A stretch of DNA of 64,000 nucleotides from Neorhizobium galegae bv. orientalis str. HAMBI 540 (GCF_000731315.1 NZ_HG938353.1:3844001-3908000); one strand, 5' to 3'. Shown: positions 11,186-18,887, counted from the first letter of the stretch. Numbers and translations: made by a program. The notes: a model not told the origin generated them from the sequence alone.

Positions 11186-12052
11186 TCAGCAGGCGGCCGC
11201 AGCCATCTGCGGATTGGCTGAAACCAGCGCCGACTTGAGCTTTTCGATCGCCCGGCTTTCGATCTGCCGCACACGCTCCTTGGAGATACCGAGCTCGGCC
11301 CCTAACGCTTCGAGCGTCGCGCCATCGTCCGTCAGACGCCGGGCGCGGATAATCTTCTTCTCCCTGTCGTTGAGCTTGGTGAGCGCGCCCTGCAGCCATT
11401 TCAGGCGGCGCTCGCCGTCGATCATCCCGGAGACCTGTTCGTCCGGCAGCGGCTCGGCGCTGGCAAGCATGTCGAGCCGTTCGCCGCTATCCGCATCGCC
11501 GGCGATCGACGGCGCCTGCAGCGAGGAATCATTGCCGGAAAGCCGGGCATCCATGGTCTGGACATCGGCAACGCTGACGCCGAGGGCCACGGCGATCTCT
11601 TCGTGAATGGCCCGGGCGGTGAGATTGGAATCGCCGCGGGCGAGTTTGGCGCGCAGCCGGCGGAGATTGAAGAACAGCGCTTTCTGCGCCGAACTGGTGC
11701 CGCCCCGCACGATCGACCAGTTCCGAAGAATATAATCCTGCATCGAGGCGCGGATCCACCAGCTGGCATAAGTGGAAAAACGCACATCGCGAGCCGGTTC
11801 AAACCTTGCCGCCGCTTCGAGCAGCCCTACATAGCCTTCCTGAACGAGGTCGCTCATCGGCAAACCGAAGCCACGAAACTTCGAAGCCATGGCGATAACC
11901 AGACGCATATGCGCAAGGGCAATCTGGTTTCGGGCATCCTGGTCCTGATCGTCCTTCCAGCGGACCGCCAGATCGCGCTCCTCCTCCCGGGCGAGATATG
12001 GAGCGGACATTGCTATCTTGATCATCGTGCGGTCTGCGGACATGGCTGTCAT
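11186..12052 (-). CDS. rpoH2: RNA polymerase sigma-32 type factor (RpoH2-like)
   Basis: A 288-residue sigma-70 family factor. Seen: region 2 with LVIAMASKFRGFGLP, DLVQEGYVGLLEAA and FSTYASWWIRASMQDYILRN; the RpoH box QKALFFNLRR; and region 4 with TLEALGAELGISKERVRQIE. It directs RNA polymerase to heat-shock or oxidative-stress promoters. Start 12052 is chosen because GGAGAAC lies 5 bp upstream; ATG 12043 is an in-frame alternative and 12124 has no support. Rhizobia usually carry two rpoH genes, and the exact EcfG-type promoter upstream fits rpoH2, a known general-stress target in Sinorhizobium. Assignment as copy 2 and not copy 1 rests on that promoter and is an inference. Confidence 0.9.
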   Translation of the reverse strand: MTAMSADRTMIKIAMSAPYLAREEERDLAVRWKDDQDQDARNQIALAHMRLVIAMASKFRGFGLPMSDLVQEGYVGLLEAAARFEPARDVRFSTYASWWIRASMQDYILRNWSIVRGGTSSAQKALFFNLRRLRAKLARGDSNLTARAIHEEIAVALGVSVADVQTMDARLSGNDSSLQAPSIAGDADSGERLDMLASAEPLPDEQVSGMIDGERRLKWLQGALTKLNDREKKIIRARRLTDDGATLEALGAELGISKERVRQIESRAIEKLKSALVSANPQMAAAAC

Positions 12053-12290
12053 GGTGTTCTCCGTGAACGGTCTGATCCGACAAAGACAGCGAGGCACAAA
12101 CCGAAAACACCGTGCACGCGACAAGCCCGAACGATGATGGGTGAGATTCCTGCCGCCTTTGCTCCCCTCGTCTTGAGTTCTGTCGGGGATTCACATCGGC
12201 TCGATAGACCGATCTTCCGCCCCGCACTTAGCTGTCCGAACGCAAACCGACGCACATCAGTTCGCCGTTAGTTCGCCGTTCCGGCGGGTT

Positions 12291-12315
12291 AACGCGGAGG
12301 CAGGCAAAAAGTTCC
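12291..12315 (-). promoter_or_regulatory. EcfG-type general stress promoter of rpoH2
   Basis: On the minus strand, GGAAC (12315-12311) and CGTT (12294-12291) are spaced by 16 bp. The -10 element lies 239 bp from the chosen rpoH2 start, so the mRNA would have a long leader. RpoH2 control by the general-stress sigma factor is established in Sinorhizobium meliloti. Confidence 0.75.
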
Positions 12316-12319
12316 AATA

Positions 12320-12347
12320 AAAAACCCGGCTCGAAGGCCGGGTTTTT
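12320..12347 (-). terminator. rho-independent terminator of carD
   Basis: Minus-strand hairpin AAAACCCGGC / GCCGGGTTTT with a 6-nt loop followed by a run of six T, starting 23 bp after the carD stop. Confidence 0.85.
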
Positions 12348-12369
12348 GAGAGAATTATAGGTCGGATGA

Positions 12370-12942
12370 TCAGGCCGCTTCTTCCTGCGCCTCATCTTCC
12401 TCGACGTTCTTGCCGCGCTTGGGGCCCTTGGCGAGATTGACCTCGATAAGGCGGACGGCTTCAGTTTCGGACATCTTGTTCACGGCAGCGATTTCACGAG
12501 CCATGCGGTCAAGGGCAGCTTCGTAAAGCTGGCGCTCGGAATAGGATTGTTCCGGCTGGTTCTCGGCGCGATAGAGGTCGCGAACCACTTCCGCGATCGA
12601 GATCAGATCGCCGGAATTGATTTTGGCATCATATTCCTGGGCGCGGCGCGACCACATGGTGCGCTTCACGCGAGCCTTGCCTTGAACAACCTTGAGAGCG
12701 CGTTCGACAAAATCCGTTTCGGACAGCTTGCGCATGCCGATGCTGACGGCCTTTGCGACTGGCACCTTAAGGCGCATCTTGTCCTTTTCGAAATCGATTA
12801 CGAAAAGCTCGAGCTTCATGCCGGCAACTTCCTGCTCTTCAATCGCAGAGATAGTGCCTACGCCATGAGCGGGGTATACAATCGATTCACCAGTCTTGAA
12901 GCCCTGGCGTGCGGGAGAAGTCTTTTTCTGCTGAGTCGTCAT
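12370..12942 (-). CDS. carD: CarD-family transcription regulator
   Basis: A 190-residue protein that binds RNA polymerase beta and stabilises open promoter complexes. Seen: the N-terminal RNAP-interacting Tudor-like domain (GESIVYPAHGVGTI near residue 17, then IDFEKDKMRLKVPVAKA) and a helical DNA-binding part (about 75-165). A Lys/Glu-rich tail ends the protein. The frame opens earlier at 13206, but ATG 12942 has an AGGGAG site and gives the family start. It has a strong terminator downstream. Rhizobial CarD homologues help control rRNA and stress genes. It follows fdxA in the same direction, 385 bp away, so it probably has its own promoter. Confidence 0.93.
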   Translation of the reverse strand: MTTQQKKTSPARQGFKTGESIVYPAHGVGTISAIEEQEVAGMKLELFVIDFEKDKMRLKVPVAKAVSIGMRKLSETDFVERALKVVQGKARVKRTMWSRRAQEYDAKINSGDLISIAEVVRDLYRAENQPEQSYSERQLYEAALDRMAREIAAVNKMSETEAVRLIEVNLAKGPKRGKNVEEDEAQEEAA

Positions 12943-13327
12943 TCGTTTCACAAACTCCCTGTTACTCACCCGTAGTCGGGTCGGGGGAACCGGGTCTGTC
13001 AGGCCCGGATGAGACGGGGGAAACCGTCGGGTCACTCCATACTGGTCCGACCAACGCGAGCGAAAAAACACCCCTCGCGAACTGCGACCGACAACATTCA
13101 AGCGTTGCAATGTCACGGAAACCGCGCTTTGGGTGGTCTGTTGCTTTCGTGATGTTTTTTGGGCACGCACGTGCCGCCTTGTGGAACAGTTCTTGTTGTC
13201 TACCACAAAAAAGTGCGGAAATCAATAATTTGCTTTTGCACGTGCACAGAGCGCTTTATCCACGCTCTGCCCAACAAAAAGGCAAAGCGATTCGAAACGG
13301 CTCAGAGCCATGCCGTCACGGCAAATC
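12943..13327. other. intergenic region upstream of carD
   Basis: A 385-bp spacer. It holds two related palindromes, GGCACG-CA-CGTGCC at 13162-13175 and TGCACGTGCA at 13237-13246, and a weak hairpin AGAGCG/CGCTCT at about 13248-13268 just after the fdxA stop. No convincing small ORF was found. Confidence 0.55.
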
Positions 13328-13666
13328 TCAATCGCCCTTGCCGGGTTCGGCTGAGAAATACTGCTCGTATTTGTTGGGGACCCCATCCATCTCTTTGGCC
13401 TCGGGCAGCGCGTCGCGCTTGACCGTGATGTTGGGCCACATCTGAGCGAATTCGGTATTGATCTTGAGCCATTTGTCGAGACCCGGTTCCGTATCCGGCT
13501 TGATCGCCTCGGCAGGACATTCCGGTTCGCAGACGCCGCAGTCGATGCACTCGTCGGGATGGATGACGAGGAAGTTTTCGCCTTCATAAAAACAGTCGAC
13601 CGGGCAGACCTCGACGCAGTCGGTATATTTGCAGCGGATACAATTGTCGGTCACGACATACGTCAT
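13328..13666 (-). CDS. fdxA: 7Fe ferredoxin FdxA
   Basis: A 112-residue soluble electron carrier with two iron-sulphur sites. Seen: an N-terminal cysteine pattern with [17 protein letters not shown] for the mixed 3Fe-4S/4Fe-4S pair and a second set [12 protein letters not shown]. The C-terminal extension (about residues 60-112, ending SAEPGKGD) is typical of alphaproteobacterial FdxA. The frame opens at 13756, but the normal start is the ATG at 13666, giving [12 protein letters not shown]. Its redox partners are not encoded nearby. It lies between the S4 protein gene and carD, all on the minus strand. Confidence 0.95.
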   Translation of the reverse strand: MTYVVTDNCIRCKYTDCVEVCPVDCFYEGENFLVIHPDECIDCGVCEPECPAEAIKPDTEPGLDKWLKINTEFAQMWPNITVKRDALPEAKEMDGVPNKYEQYFSAEPGKGD

Positions 13667-13870
13667 GCGGCACTCCAGGAACCATCGCGGATCAGCGGCA
13701 CGTCGACGGATGAGGAGCGCCGGCACACCGGAAAGCCGGGAGAGGCGAAAACCCAACTGCGAAAATGACAGGAGGTAGGCGATCCGGCTTTTCGACAGTC
13801 AGGTAAAGCCTTTGGCTTTGGTTAGCAAGGATATCCGTGCTGAAAACCCAAGCGTAGCGGGTCGTTTTTT

Positions 13871-14284
13871 CTAATCTAGGTCCGCGTCGATCCCCGGAAA
13901 CAGCCGATCGGTCTCCCGGCGCTCCTTCTTGGTCGGTCGTCCGCTTCCCTGCGCGCGTTGCGCCTGCTCAAAAAGGGTCAGCCTTTTTGTCTCGTCCGGA
14001 GTTGGGCTGAGATCTTCGTAGAGCAGCCGGGCCTCCTCGAAAGGCCCTCGCCTCTCCCCGCCGGTCTTCACCACCAGCACGAGATCGCGACGCTCAAGCT
14101 TGAGATCGATGCGGTCACCCGGCTTCACCTGGGAGCTCGGCTGGGACACCAGATCGCCGTTCACCCGCACGTGGTTGGAGCGGATGAGATCCTGGGCGAT
14201 CGACCGGGACTTCGCCATGCGGGCAAAAAACAGCCACTTGTCGATGCGCTGGCGCGAACCGGATTGTGGCTGCTTTTCCGTCAT
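13871..14284 (-). CDS. S4-domain RNA-binding protein (HslR-like)
   Basis: A 137-residue basic protein with an S4 RNA-binding domain in its first half: RIDKWLFFARMAKSR near residues 13-27, then RVNGDLVSQPSSQVKPGDRIDL. This matches the Hsp15/HslR group, which bind stalled 50S subunits carrying nascent chains. The charged C-terminal tail (about 95-137) is typical of rhizobial members. It starts 4 bp after the stop of the Suv3-like helicase gene, so the two are almost certainly one operon, an RNA-handling pair. The precise RNA target is unknown. Confidence 0.88.
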   Translation of the reverse strand: MTEKQPQSGSRQRIDKWLFFARMAKSRSIAQDLIRSNHVRVNGDLVSQPSSQVKPGDRIDLKLERRDLVLVVKTGGERRGPFEEARLLYEDLSPTPDETKRLTLFEQAQRAQGSGRPTKKERRETDRLFPGIDADLD

Positions 14285-14288
14285 GGGC

Positions 14289-17200
14289 TTACTTCTTCAT
14301 CTGCTCCTTGAGAGCTGCAAGCTTTGCAAAGGGCGAGTCCGGATCGATCGGCTTTTCCTTGCGTGGCGGCTTTGCCTCGAAGCGAGCCGGCTGCGGCCCT
14401 TTGCCGCGGTCGTTGCGGTCCGGACGAGGACCACCTTCGTGGCGCTCCCCACGGTTCGGGCGATCGCCCCCGCGGTTATTGTTATTGCTGCTGTTGTTAT
14501 TGTTGTCCGGCCGGCGATTGTTGTCGCGGTTCGGCTTGCCGCCGTCCTTGCGGTCACCCCCGCTACGTTCGCCGTTCGGACGTGCCTCACGCCGCTCGCC
14601 GCCGTTGTCGCGACGGTCATCACGACGACCCTGGGCCGGCTGACCTGCCTCGCCAGGGGCGTTATTGCGTTGGCCGCCGTGACCACGACGATCGCCGTGT
14701 TGCGGACGTCCGCCACGCTGATTGTTTTCACGGCCGCCGCCCGGGCGCCACAACAGGACCGGCTTCGGCTCTCCAGCCTCGGCAGACTTTGCCTCGTCGG
14801 TCACGTCGCCAGCCGGAGCCTGCTCCGCGGGAGCGTCTTCCGAAGCAACCGGTTCTGCAGTGGCCGTCTCAGCCGGCGCAGCCTCGACCGCGGCCTCGGT
14901 GGGGGCTGCTTCCGTCGCATTCTCGGCCGGAGCGGTTTCCGTTGCAGTCTCGGCCGGAGCCTCACTCGCATCGGCGTCATCTGTTTCGGAGACTTCCGAC
15001 GCATCTCCTGCCGAAGCCGGAGCAGCAACAGCGTTCACGGAACTTGCATCGTGGCCTGCGAGGAATGCCTGTGCCTCTTCCGCCTTCACGGCGTCGGCCC
15101 GGTACCCGAGACCCTTGAGGATTTCTTCCATATCGTCTGGCGTAGCGCCGAGAATGGAGAGCATGGCGGTCGTGGCCGTGAAGCGGCGACCGTCATATGC
15201 GCCTTCCGGACGCGGCGTGGAGCCCGGTTTCCACTGCAGAAGCGGACGGATGAGATCGGCAAGGCGCTCCAGGATGTCGATACGCACGGCGCGCTTGCCG
15301 AGGAAACGGAAACCCGCGAGTTTGTAGAACATCCGCTCGAATGTCGGATCGGCGACGACCGACGTGCGCCCCGCGGCCAGAGCCGGAATGAGATCGCCGT
15401 AACCAGGCTTGTCGAGGCCGTCGTTCCCCAGCGCCCAGAGGAGCGTGATGAGCTCGGCCGGCGCCGGCTTCAGAAGCAGGGGCATGAAGACGTGGTAGGC
15501 GCCGAAACGGATGCCGTAGCGGCGCATCGAAGCGCGCGCATCCTGATCGAGCGACTTCACGTCGTCGGCCACGTCGCGCCTGAACAGCACGCCCAGGTTT
15601 TCGACGAGCTGGAAGGCCAGCCCCTTGGCGAGGCCCTGAAGGTCTTCGGCACGAGACAGATCGTCGAGCGGCTTCAAAACCGTCGCGATGTGATGATTGA
15701 CGAAGCGCTCAAGACGGGCGAGCACATGTTCGCGGGCATGGCCGGTCAGCTGTTCGTCGGCAAGCAGGATGACGCGCGGACGCATGACATGCTCACTCGC
15801 CGCAAGACGGGCGATAGGCTCGCCGAGCCAGCGCACGAAACCATCGGAGCCGACCGCCAGGTCGCTATTGCCCGATGCATAAAGTCTTGCCGCCCGCGCC
15901 TCGAATTCGAGCGCCAGCGCTTTCTGAGCGGCACCCTGCACCGCCTTGGCGTCGGGCCCCTCGGTTCCCGAAACGGGCGTGAACCGGAAACCGGCCAATT
16001 GCCCGACGTGATGTCCCTCTACAAAGACATCGCCATTCACACTGATTTCAGCTTCCAGCATCGCATTCTCTCTCAGGCGCTTCATGAGCACAGATGTCCT
16101 GCGATCAACAAAGCGTTTCGTCAACCTTTCATGTAGCGCGTCCGATAACCTATCCTCTATTTCCCGTGTCTTTTCTTGCCAGTGTGTCGGATCGGCAAGC
16201 CAACCAGGGCGATTAGAGACGTAGGTCCAGGTCCGGATCTGCGCTATGCGGGCCGACAATGTGTCGATTTCACCATCAGTGCGGTCGGCGCGGCGGACCT
16301 GTTCCGCCATGAATTCTTCGTTCACCGTCCCGAAGCGCACAAGATCGGAAAAAAGAGTCGAAATAAGGTCGGCGTGCTGCGCCGGCGCAATTCGTCGGTA
16401 GTCCGGCAGGGCACAGGCCTCCCAGAGCTTCTCGACCCGCTGGGGGGTGGTCGCAATGTCCTTGATTTCGGGATAACGCGAAAGATAATCAAAGGCTTGG
16501 CTGTCGGTCGCAGGAAGCGCCCGCGTCAAGCCCAGAAGGGTCGGCGCGGCATCCAGGCTTTCCCGCAGAGCTTTGAGCGACGAAAAATCGAGGTTCTTCG
16601 ACCGCCACTGCAGCACTTTGACCGGATCGAAGTGGTGGCTTTCGATTCGCTCGACCAATTCGTCCTCGAAAGGCGCGACCTGGCCGGTCACGCCGAATGT
16701 CCCATCCCGCACATGTCGGCCGGCGCGTCCGGCGATCTGTGCGAGTTCGGCCGGATTGAGGCTGCGGAACTGGTAACCGTCGAATTTGCGATCCTGGGCG
16801 AACGCCACGTGATCGACATCGAGGTTGAGACCCATGCCGATCGCGTCTGTCGCGACGAGATATTCGACGTCGCCGGACTGGTAGAGGCCGACCTGCGCAT
16901 TGCGGGTGCGGGGGCTGAGTGCCCCAAGCACCACCGCCGCGCCGCCGCGCTGGCGGCGAATGAGCTCGGCGATCGCATAGACCTCGTCGGCCGAAAACGC
17001 CACGATCGCAGAACGCTGCGGCAGGCGGGTGATCTTTTTCTGGCCCGCATAAAAGAGCTGCGAGAGGCGCGGCCGCTCGACGATGGTTATTCCCGGCAGA
17101 AGCCTCTCGAGGATCGGCCGCATGGTTGCCGCACCGAGGAGCAGCGTTTCATCGCGCCCGCGCAGGTGCAGGATTCGGTCGGTGAAGATATGGCCGCGCT

Positions 17201-17510
17201 CGAGATCGCCCGCGAGCTGCACCTCGTCGATCGCCACGAAAGAGGCCTTCGTCTCGCGCGGCATGGCCTCGACGGTGCAGACGGAGAAGCGTGCATTCGG
17301 CGGAGTGATCTTTTCCTCGCCGGTGACCAGCGCCACCTGGGCGACGCCGACCTTCTCGACAAGGCGCGTATAGACCTCGCGCGCCAACAGCCGGAGCGGC
17401 AAGCCGATCACGCCGGTACCATGCGCCACCATTCGCTCGATCGCATAATGGGTCTTGCCGGTATTGGTGGGTCCGAGGACGGCGGTGACGCCGCGCCCGC
17501 TGAGGATCAT
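14289..17510 (-). CDS. Suv3-like DExH RNA helicase with RGG/Asn-rich disordered tail
   Basis: A 1073-residue superfamily 2 helicase. Seen: Walker A GPTNTGKTH near residue 11, Walker B DEVQ near 97, and motif VI QIAGRAGR near 258. These are the signatures of Suv3, the mitochondrial degradosome helicase, which has alphaproteobacterial relatives. A middle region follows (about 300-830), then an Ala/Glu/Thr-rich low-complexity linker (about 835-915), an Arg/Gly/Asn-rich disordered tail (about 920-1040) with an NNNNSSNNNN tract near 1005, and a short conserved C-terminal block. It probably unwinds structured RNA. The RGG-like tail should bind RNA and could drive condensate formation (inference). 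The frame opens at 17576; ATG 17510 places the Walker A at the usual distance. It is followed 4 bp later by the S4 gene. Confidence 0.88.
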   Translation of the reverse strand: MILSGRGVTAVLGPTNTGKTHYAIERMVAHGTGVIGLPLRLLAREVYTRLVEKVGVAQVALVTGEEKITPPNARFSVCTVEAMPRETKASFVAIDEVQLAGDLERGHIFTDRILHLRGRDETLLLGAATMRPILERLLPGITIVERPRLSQLFYAGQKKITRLPQRSAIVAFSADEVYAIAELIRRQRGGAAVVLGALSPRTRNAQVGLYQSGDVEYLVATDAIGMGLNLDVDHVAFAQDRKFDGYQFRSLNPAELAQIAGRAGRHVRDGTFGVTGQVAPFEDELVERIESHHFDPVKVLQWRSKNLDFSSLKALRESLDAAPTLLGLTRALPATDSQAFDYLSRYPEIKDIATTPQRVEKLWEACALPDYRRIAPAQHADLISTLFSDLVRFGTVNEEFMAEQVRRADRTDGEIDTLSARIAQIRTWTYVSNRPGWLADPTHWQEKTREIEDRLSDALHERLTKRFVDRRTSVLMKRLRENAMLEAEISVNGDVFVEGHHVGQLAGFRFTPVSGTEGPDAKAVQGAAQKALALEFEARAARLYASGNSDLAVGSDGFVRWLGEPIARLAASEHVMRPRVILLADEQLTGHAREHVLARLERFVNHHIATVLKPLDDLSRAEDLQGLAKGLAFQLVENLGVLFRRDVADDVKSLDQDARASMRRYGIRFGAYHVFMPLLLKPAPAELITLLWALGNDGLDKPGYGDLIPALAAGRTSVVADPTFERMFYKLAGFRFLGKRAVRIDILERLADLIRPLLQWKPGSTPRPEGAYDGRRFTATTAMLSILGATPDDMEEILKGLGYRADAVKAEEAQAFLAGHDASSVNAVAAPASAGDASEVSETDDADASEAPAETATETAPAENATEAAPTEAAVEAAPAETATAEPVASEDAPAEQAPAGDVTDEAKSAEAGEPKPVLLWRPGGGRENNQRGGRPQHGDRRGHGGQRNNAPGEAGQPAQGRRDDRRDNGGERREARPNGERSGGDRKDGGKPNRDNNRRPDNNNNSSNNNNRGGDRPNRGERHEGGPRPDRNDRGKGPQPARFEAKPPRKEKPIDPDSPFAKLAALKEQMKK

Positions 17511-17715
17511 GGGCTGGAAATTCAAAGCCTGGTTCCGCGCATCACATAAGGCTCGGTGTTTTGCGCATTCACCCAAAACTCAAAGCCACGCAACACATGG
17601 CGATCTCGGCGGGTAAACGCAAGCCTCAAGAATGGCTTTGCGGCCGAAGAACGATCGCTAAAGGCGGCAAATCGAGGCTCGGCGATTCGAATTTTAAACG
17701 CAAAGGAACAGACGC

Positions 17716-17764
17716 GAACGAATCGGAGACGAATCGCAGACTCGAGAAGATTCAGCTTTTGTTC
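17716..17764 (+). repeat. 49-bp element, copy A
   Basis: Begins GAACGAATCG, continues GACGAATC at 17728, and ends with TTTGTTC at 17758-17764. The start of the second block is 42 bp from the start of the first, the same as in copies B and C. The middle differs more from B and C than they do from each other. Confidence 0.75.
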
Positions 17765-17974
17765 ACTGCTATATGTTGATGCGACTCTCGCCTTCCCCAC
17801 GACATCCTGAATTTGCATCAGGATTGGGTGCATGCAACCGAAGGATTCATCCCGAAGCTGCGCTTTCACGAAGAATCGGAAGAGTCAATCCATTGATATG
17901 GTTAACATTTTATCAATCGATTCAGGCTGTTCCACGCTCCTTCGAGCACGGAATTAAGATTCAGGCCAAAGGCG

Positions 17975-18023
17975 GAACGAATCGCCGACGAATCACGGAC
18001 ATCCATGTCTTCGCCATTTGTTC
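17975..18023 (+). repeat. 49-bp element, copy B
   Basis: GAACGAATCG at 17975, GACGAATC at 17987, TTTGTTC at 18017-18023; offset 42 bp. It is preceded by GGCCAAAGGCG, and this leader plus the first block is identical to copy C over about 31 bp. Confidence 0.8.
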
Positions 18024-18165
18024 TCACAAGATATGGTAGGTGTTACCAGGAGAGACCCGCAAGAAAATCGTCGCGGGTAAGGACCTCGAAAGCGAATCGT
18101 TCAGGTGCCATTAACATTGGCTAACGCACTTTAACCACATGTGAGAGCACACGTTTGCAAGCCAT

Positions 18166-18190
18166 GGAACAAAAATCGCGGCGCTACGTT
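18166..18190 (+). promoter_or_regulatory. EcfG-type general stress promoter
   Basis: GGAAC (18166-18170), 16 bp, CGTT (18187-18190), ending 44 bp before the DUF3309 ATG. Expected to drive the DUF3309 gene and the lipoprotein gene behind it. Confidence 0.75.
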
Positions 18191-18234
18191 TCCTCGCCAA
18201 ATCCATCTCGGATTGTCTAGCGGAGTAGAAGATC

Positions 18235-18390
18235 ATGCTCGGAACCGTATTGCTTGTTATCCTCATTCTGCTGCTCATTGGCGCCTTGCCGAATTGGGGA
18301 TATAGCCGGGGCTGGGGCTATGGTCCGTCGGGCGGATTGGGCCTTGTAGTCCTTATCATCATTATCCTGCTGCTGATGGGCAGGATTTAA
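18235..18390 (+). CDS. DUF3309 family small membrane protein
   Basis: A 51-residue very hydrophobic protein, too short for most gene callers. Seen: a first membrane segment (about 2-18), a polar loop with NWGYSRGWGYGPSGG (20-34), and a second membrane segment (about 36-48). The Trp/Tyr/Gly loop between two helices is the hallmark of DUF3309. The ATG has GGAG about 9 bp upstream. An EcfG-type promoter ends 44 bp before it, so induction in the general stress response is likely. Function is unknown. The downstream lipoprotein gene starts 40 bp later without an intervening terminator, and is probably co-transcribed. Confidence 0.88.
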   Translation: MLGTVLLVILILLLIGALPNWGYSRGWGYGPSGGLGLVVLIIIILLLMGRI

Positions 18391-18430
18391 AGGCGGCGTA
18401 GCCGTGTGTACCAAGGGAAGGGAAACTAAC

Positions 18431-18688
18431 ATGATGAAGAAGATTCTGATTGCGGGCTGCATGATCGGCACGCTCGCCTCCTGCACCGCGACTGAACGCG
18501 GCACGGCAATCGGTGCCGGCACCGGTGCCGTCATCGGTGGCGCGGTGTCGAACAGCTGGGGTGGCGCAGCAGTCGGCGCAGTGGCCGGCGGCCTTGTCGG
18601 CGCTGCAATCGGTCACTCCTCGGAGCGCCGCGGATACTGCATCTATCGCGACCGTTACGGCCGCCGCTACGAGGCCCGTTGCCGCTAA
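18431..18688 (+). CDS. small glycine-zipper lipoprotein
   Basis: An 85-residue lipoprotein. Seen: a short signal peptide with lipobox LASC near residue 18, then a glycine-zipper membrane region (about 25-62) rich in GxxxG patterns such as GAGTGAVIGG and VAGGLVGAAIG. A basic, Tyr/Arg-rich C terminus ends in two cysteines' worth of motif (GYCIYRD, EARCR). The start at 18431 is followed at once by a second ATG; AAGGGAA lies upstream. The frame could begin at 18404, but that would put residues before the signal peptide. It forms a likely two-gene unit with the DUF3309 gene, closed by a terminator. Such proteins sit at the cell envelope; the exact role is unknown. Confidence 0.85.
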   Translation: MMKKILIAGCMIGTLASCTATERGTAIGAGTGAVIGGAVSNSWGGAAVGAVAGGLVGAAIGHSSERRGYCIYRDRYGRRYEARCR

Positions 18689-18715
18689 TCGCTGGCAACA
18701 ATCCAGTCCCTCAGG

Positions 18716-18750
18716 ACCGGCGCCCGAGCAATCGGCGCCGGTTTTGTTTT
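18716..18750 (+). terminator. rho-independent terminator of the DUF3309-lipoprotein unit
   Basis: Stem ACCGGCGCC (18716-18724) / GGCGCCGGT (18734-18742), 9-nt loop, followed by TTTGTTTT, 28 bp after the lipoprotein stop. Confidence 0.85.
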
Positions 18751-18791
18751 GCCTCTAAGAGACTGTCGGCGTTAACTCTTGGCCAAAGGCG

Positions 18792-18840
18792 GAACGAATC
18801 GCCGACGAATCGGCGACATCGCCTGTTTCCCGCTTTGTTC
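18792..18840 (+). repeat. 49-bp element, copy C
   Basis: GAACGAATCG at 18792, GACGAATC at 18804, TTTGTTC at 18834-18840; offset again 42 bp. It has two GANTC sites (18796, 18807) and lies in the spacer between the lipoprotein terminator and phaB. Confidence 0.8.
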
Positions 18841-18887
18841 ACCGCAACATCTCGTGGAAAAACAACTCGTTAACCATATGGATAAGC

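Larger units (their letters stand above)
12053..12369. other. intergenic region between rpoH2 and carD
   Basis: This 317-bp spacer holds the carD terminator, an EcfG-type promoter for rpoH2 and a leader of about 230 nt before the rpoH2 ATG. I see no small gene in it. Confidence 0.7.
17684..18098. other. GANTC (CcrM methylation site) cluster
   Basis: GANTC starts at 17684, 17720, 17731, 17739, 17749, 17783, 17844, 17873, 17882, 17919, 17958, 17979, 17990 and 18094: 14 sites in 415 bp. About 1.6 would be expected from base composition alone. GANTC is the target of the cell-cycle methylase CcrM in alphaproteobacteria. Confidence 0.8.
17511..18234. other. gene-free region with GANTC cluster and repeats
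   Basis: A 724-bp spacer between the divergent helicase and DUF3309 genes. It holds 14 GANTC sites, two copies of a 49-bp element, a weak hairpin ACCCGC/GCGGGT at 18055-18078, and an EcfG-type promoter at its right end. No convincing protein gene was found on either strand. It may hide a small RNA, but no clear terminator supports that. Confidence 0.7.

Noticed and set aside
14100-16136. 678-codon plus-strand frame opposite the helicase gene
   Set aside because: Shadow of the helicase; its repeats come from the antisense of the low-complexity tail.
17716-18023. LexA (SOS) box, GAAC-N7-GAAC or GTTC-N7-GTTC, in the repeats
   Set aside because: The GAAC half-sites lack a second GAAC at seven bases; copy A has N6 only. 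The pattern does not match.
18109-18136. CtrA site near 18111 (TTAA-N7-TTAA)
   Set aside because: The second half-site reads TAAC at that spacing. The match is partial and not convincing.
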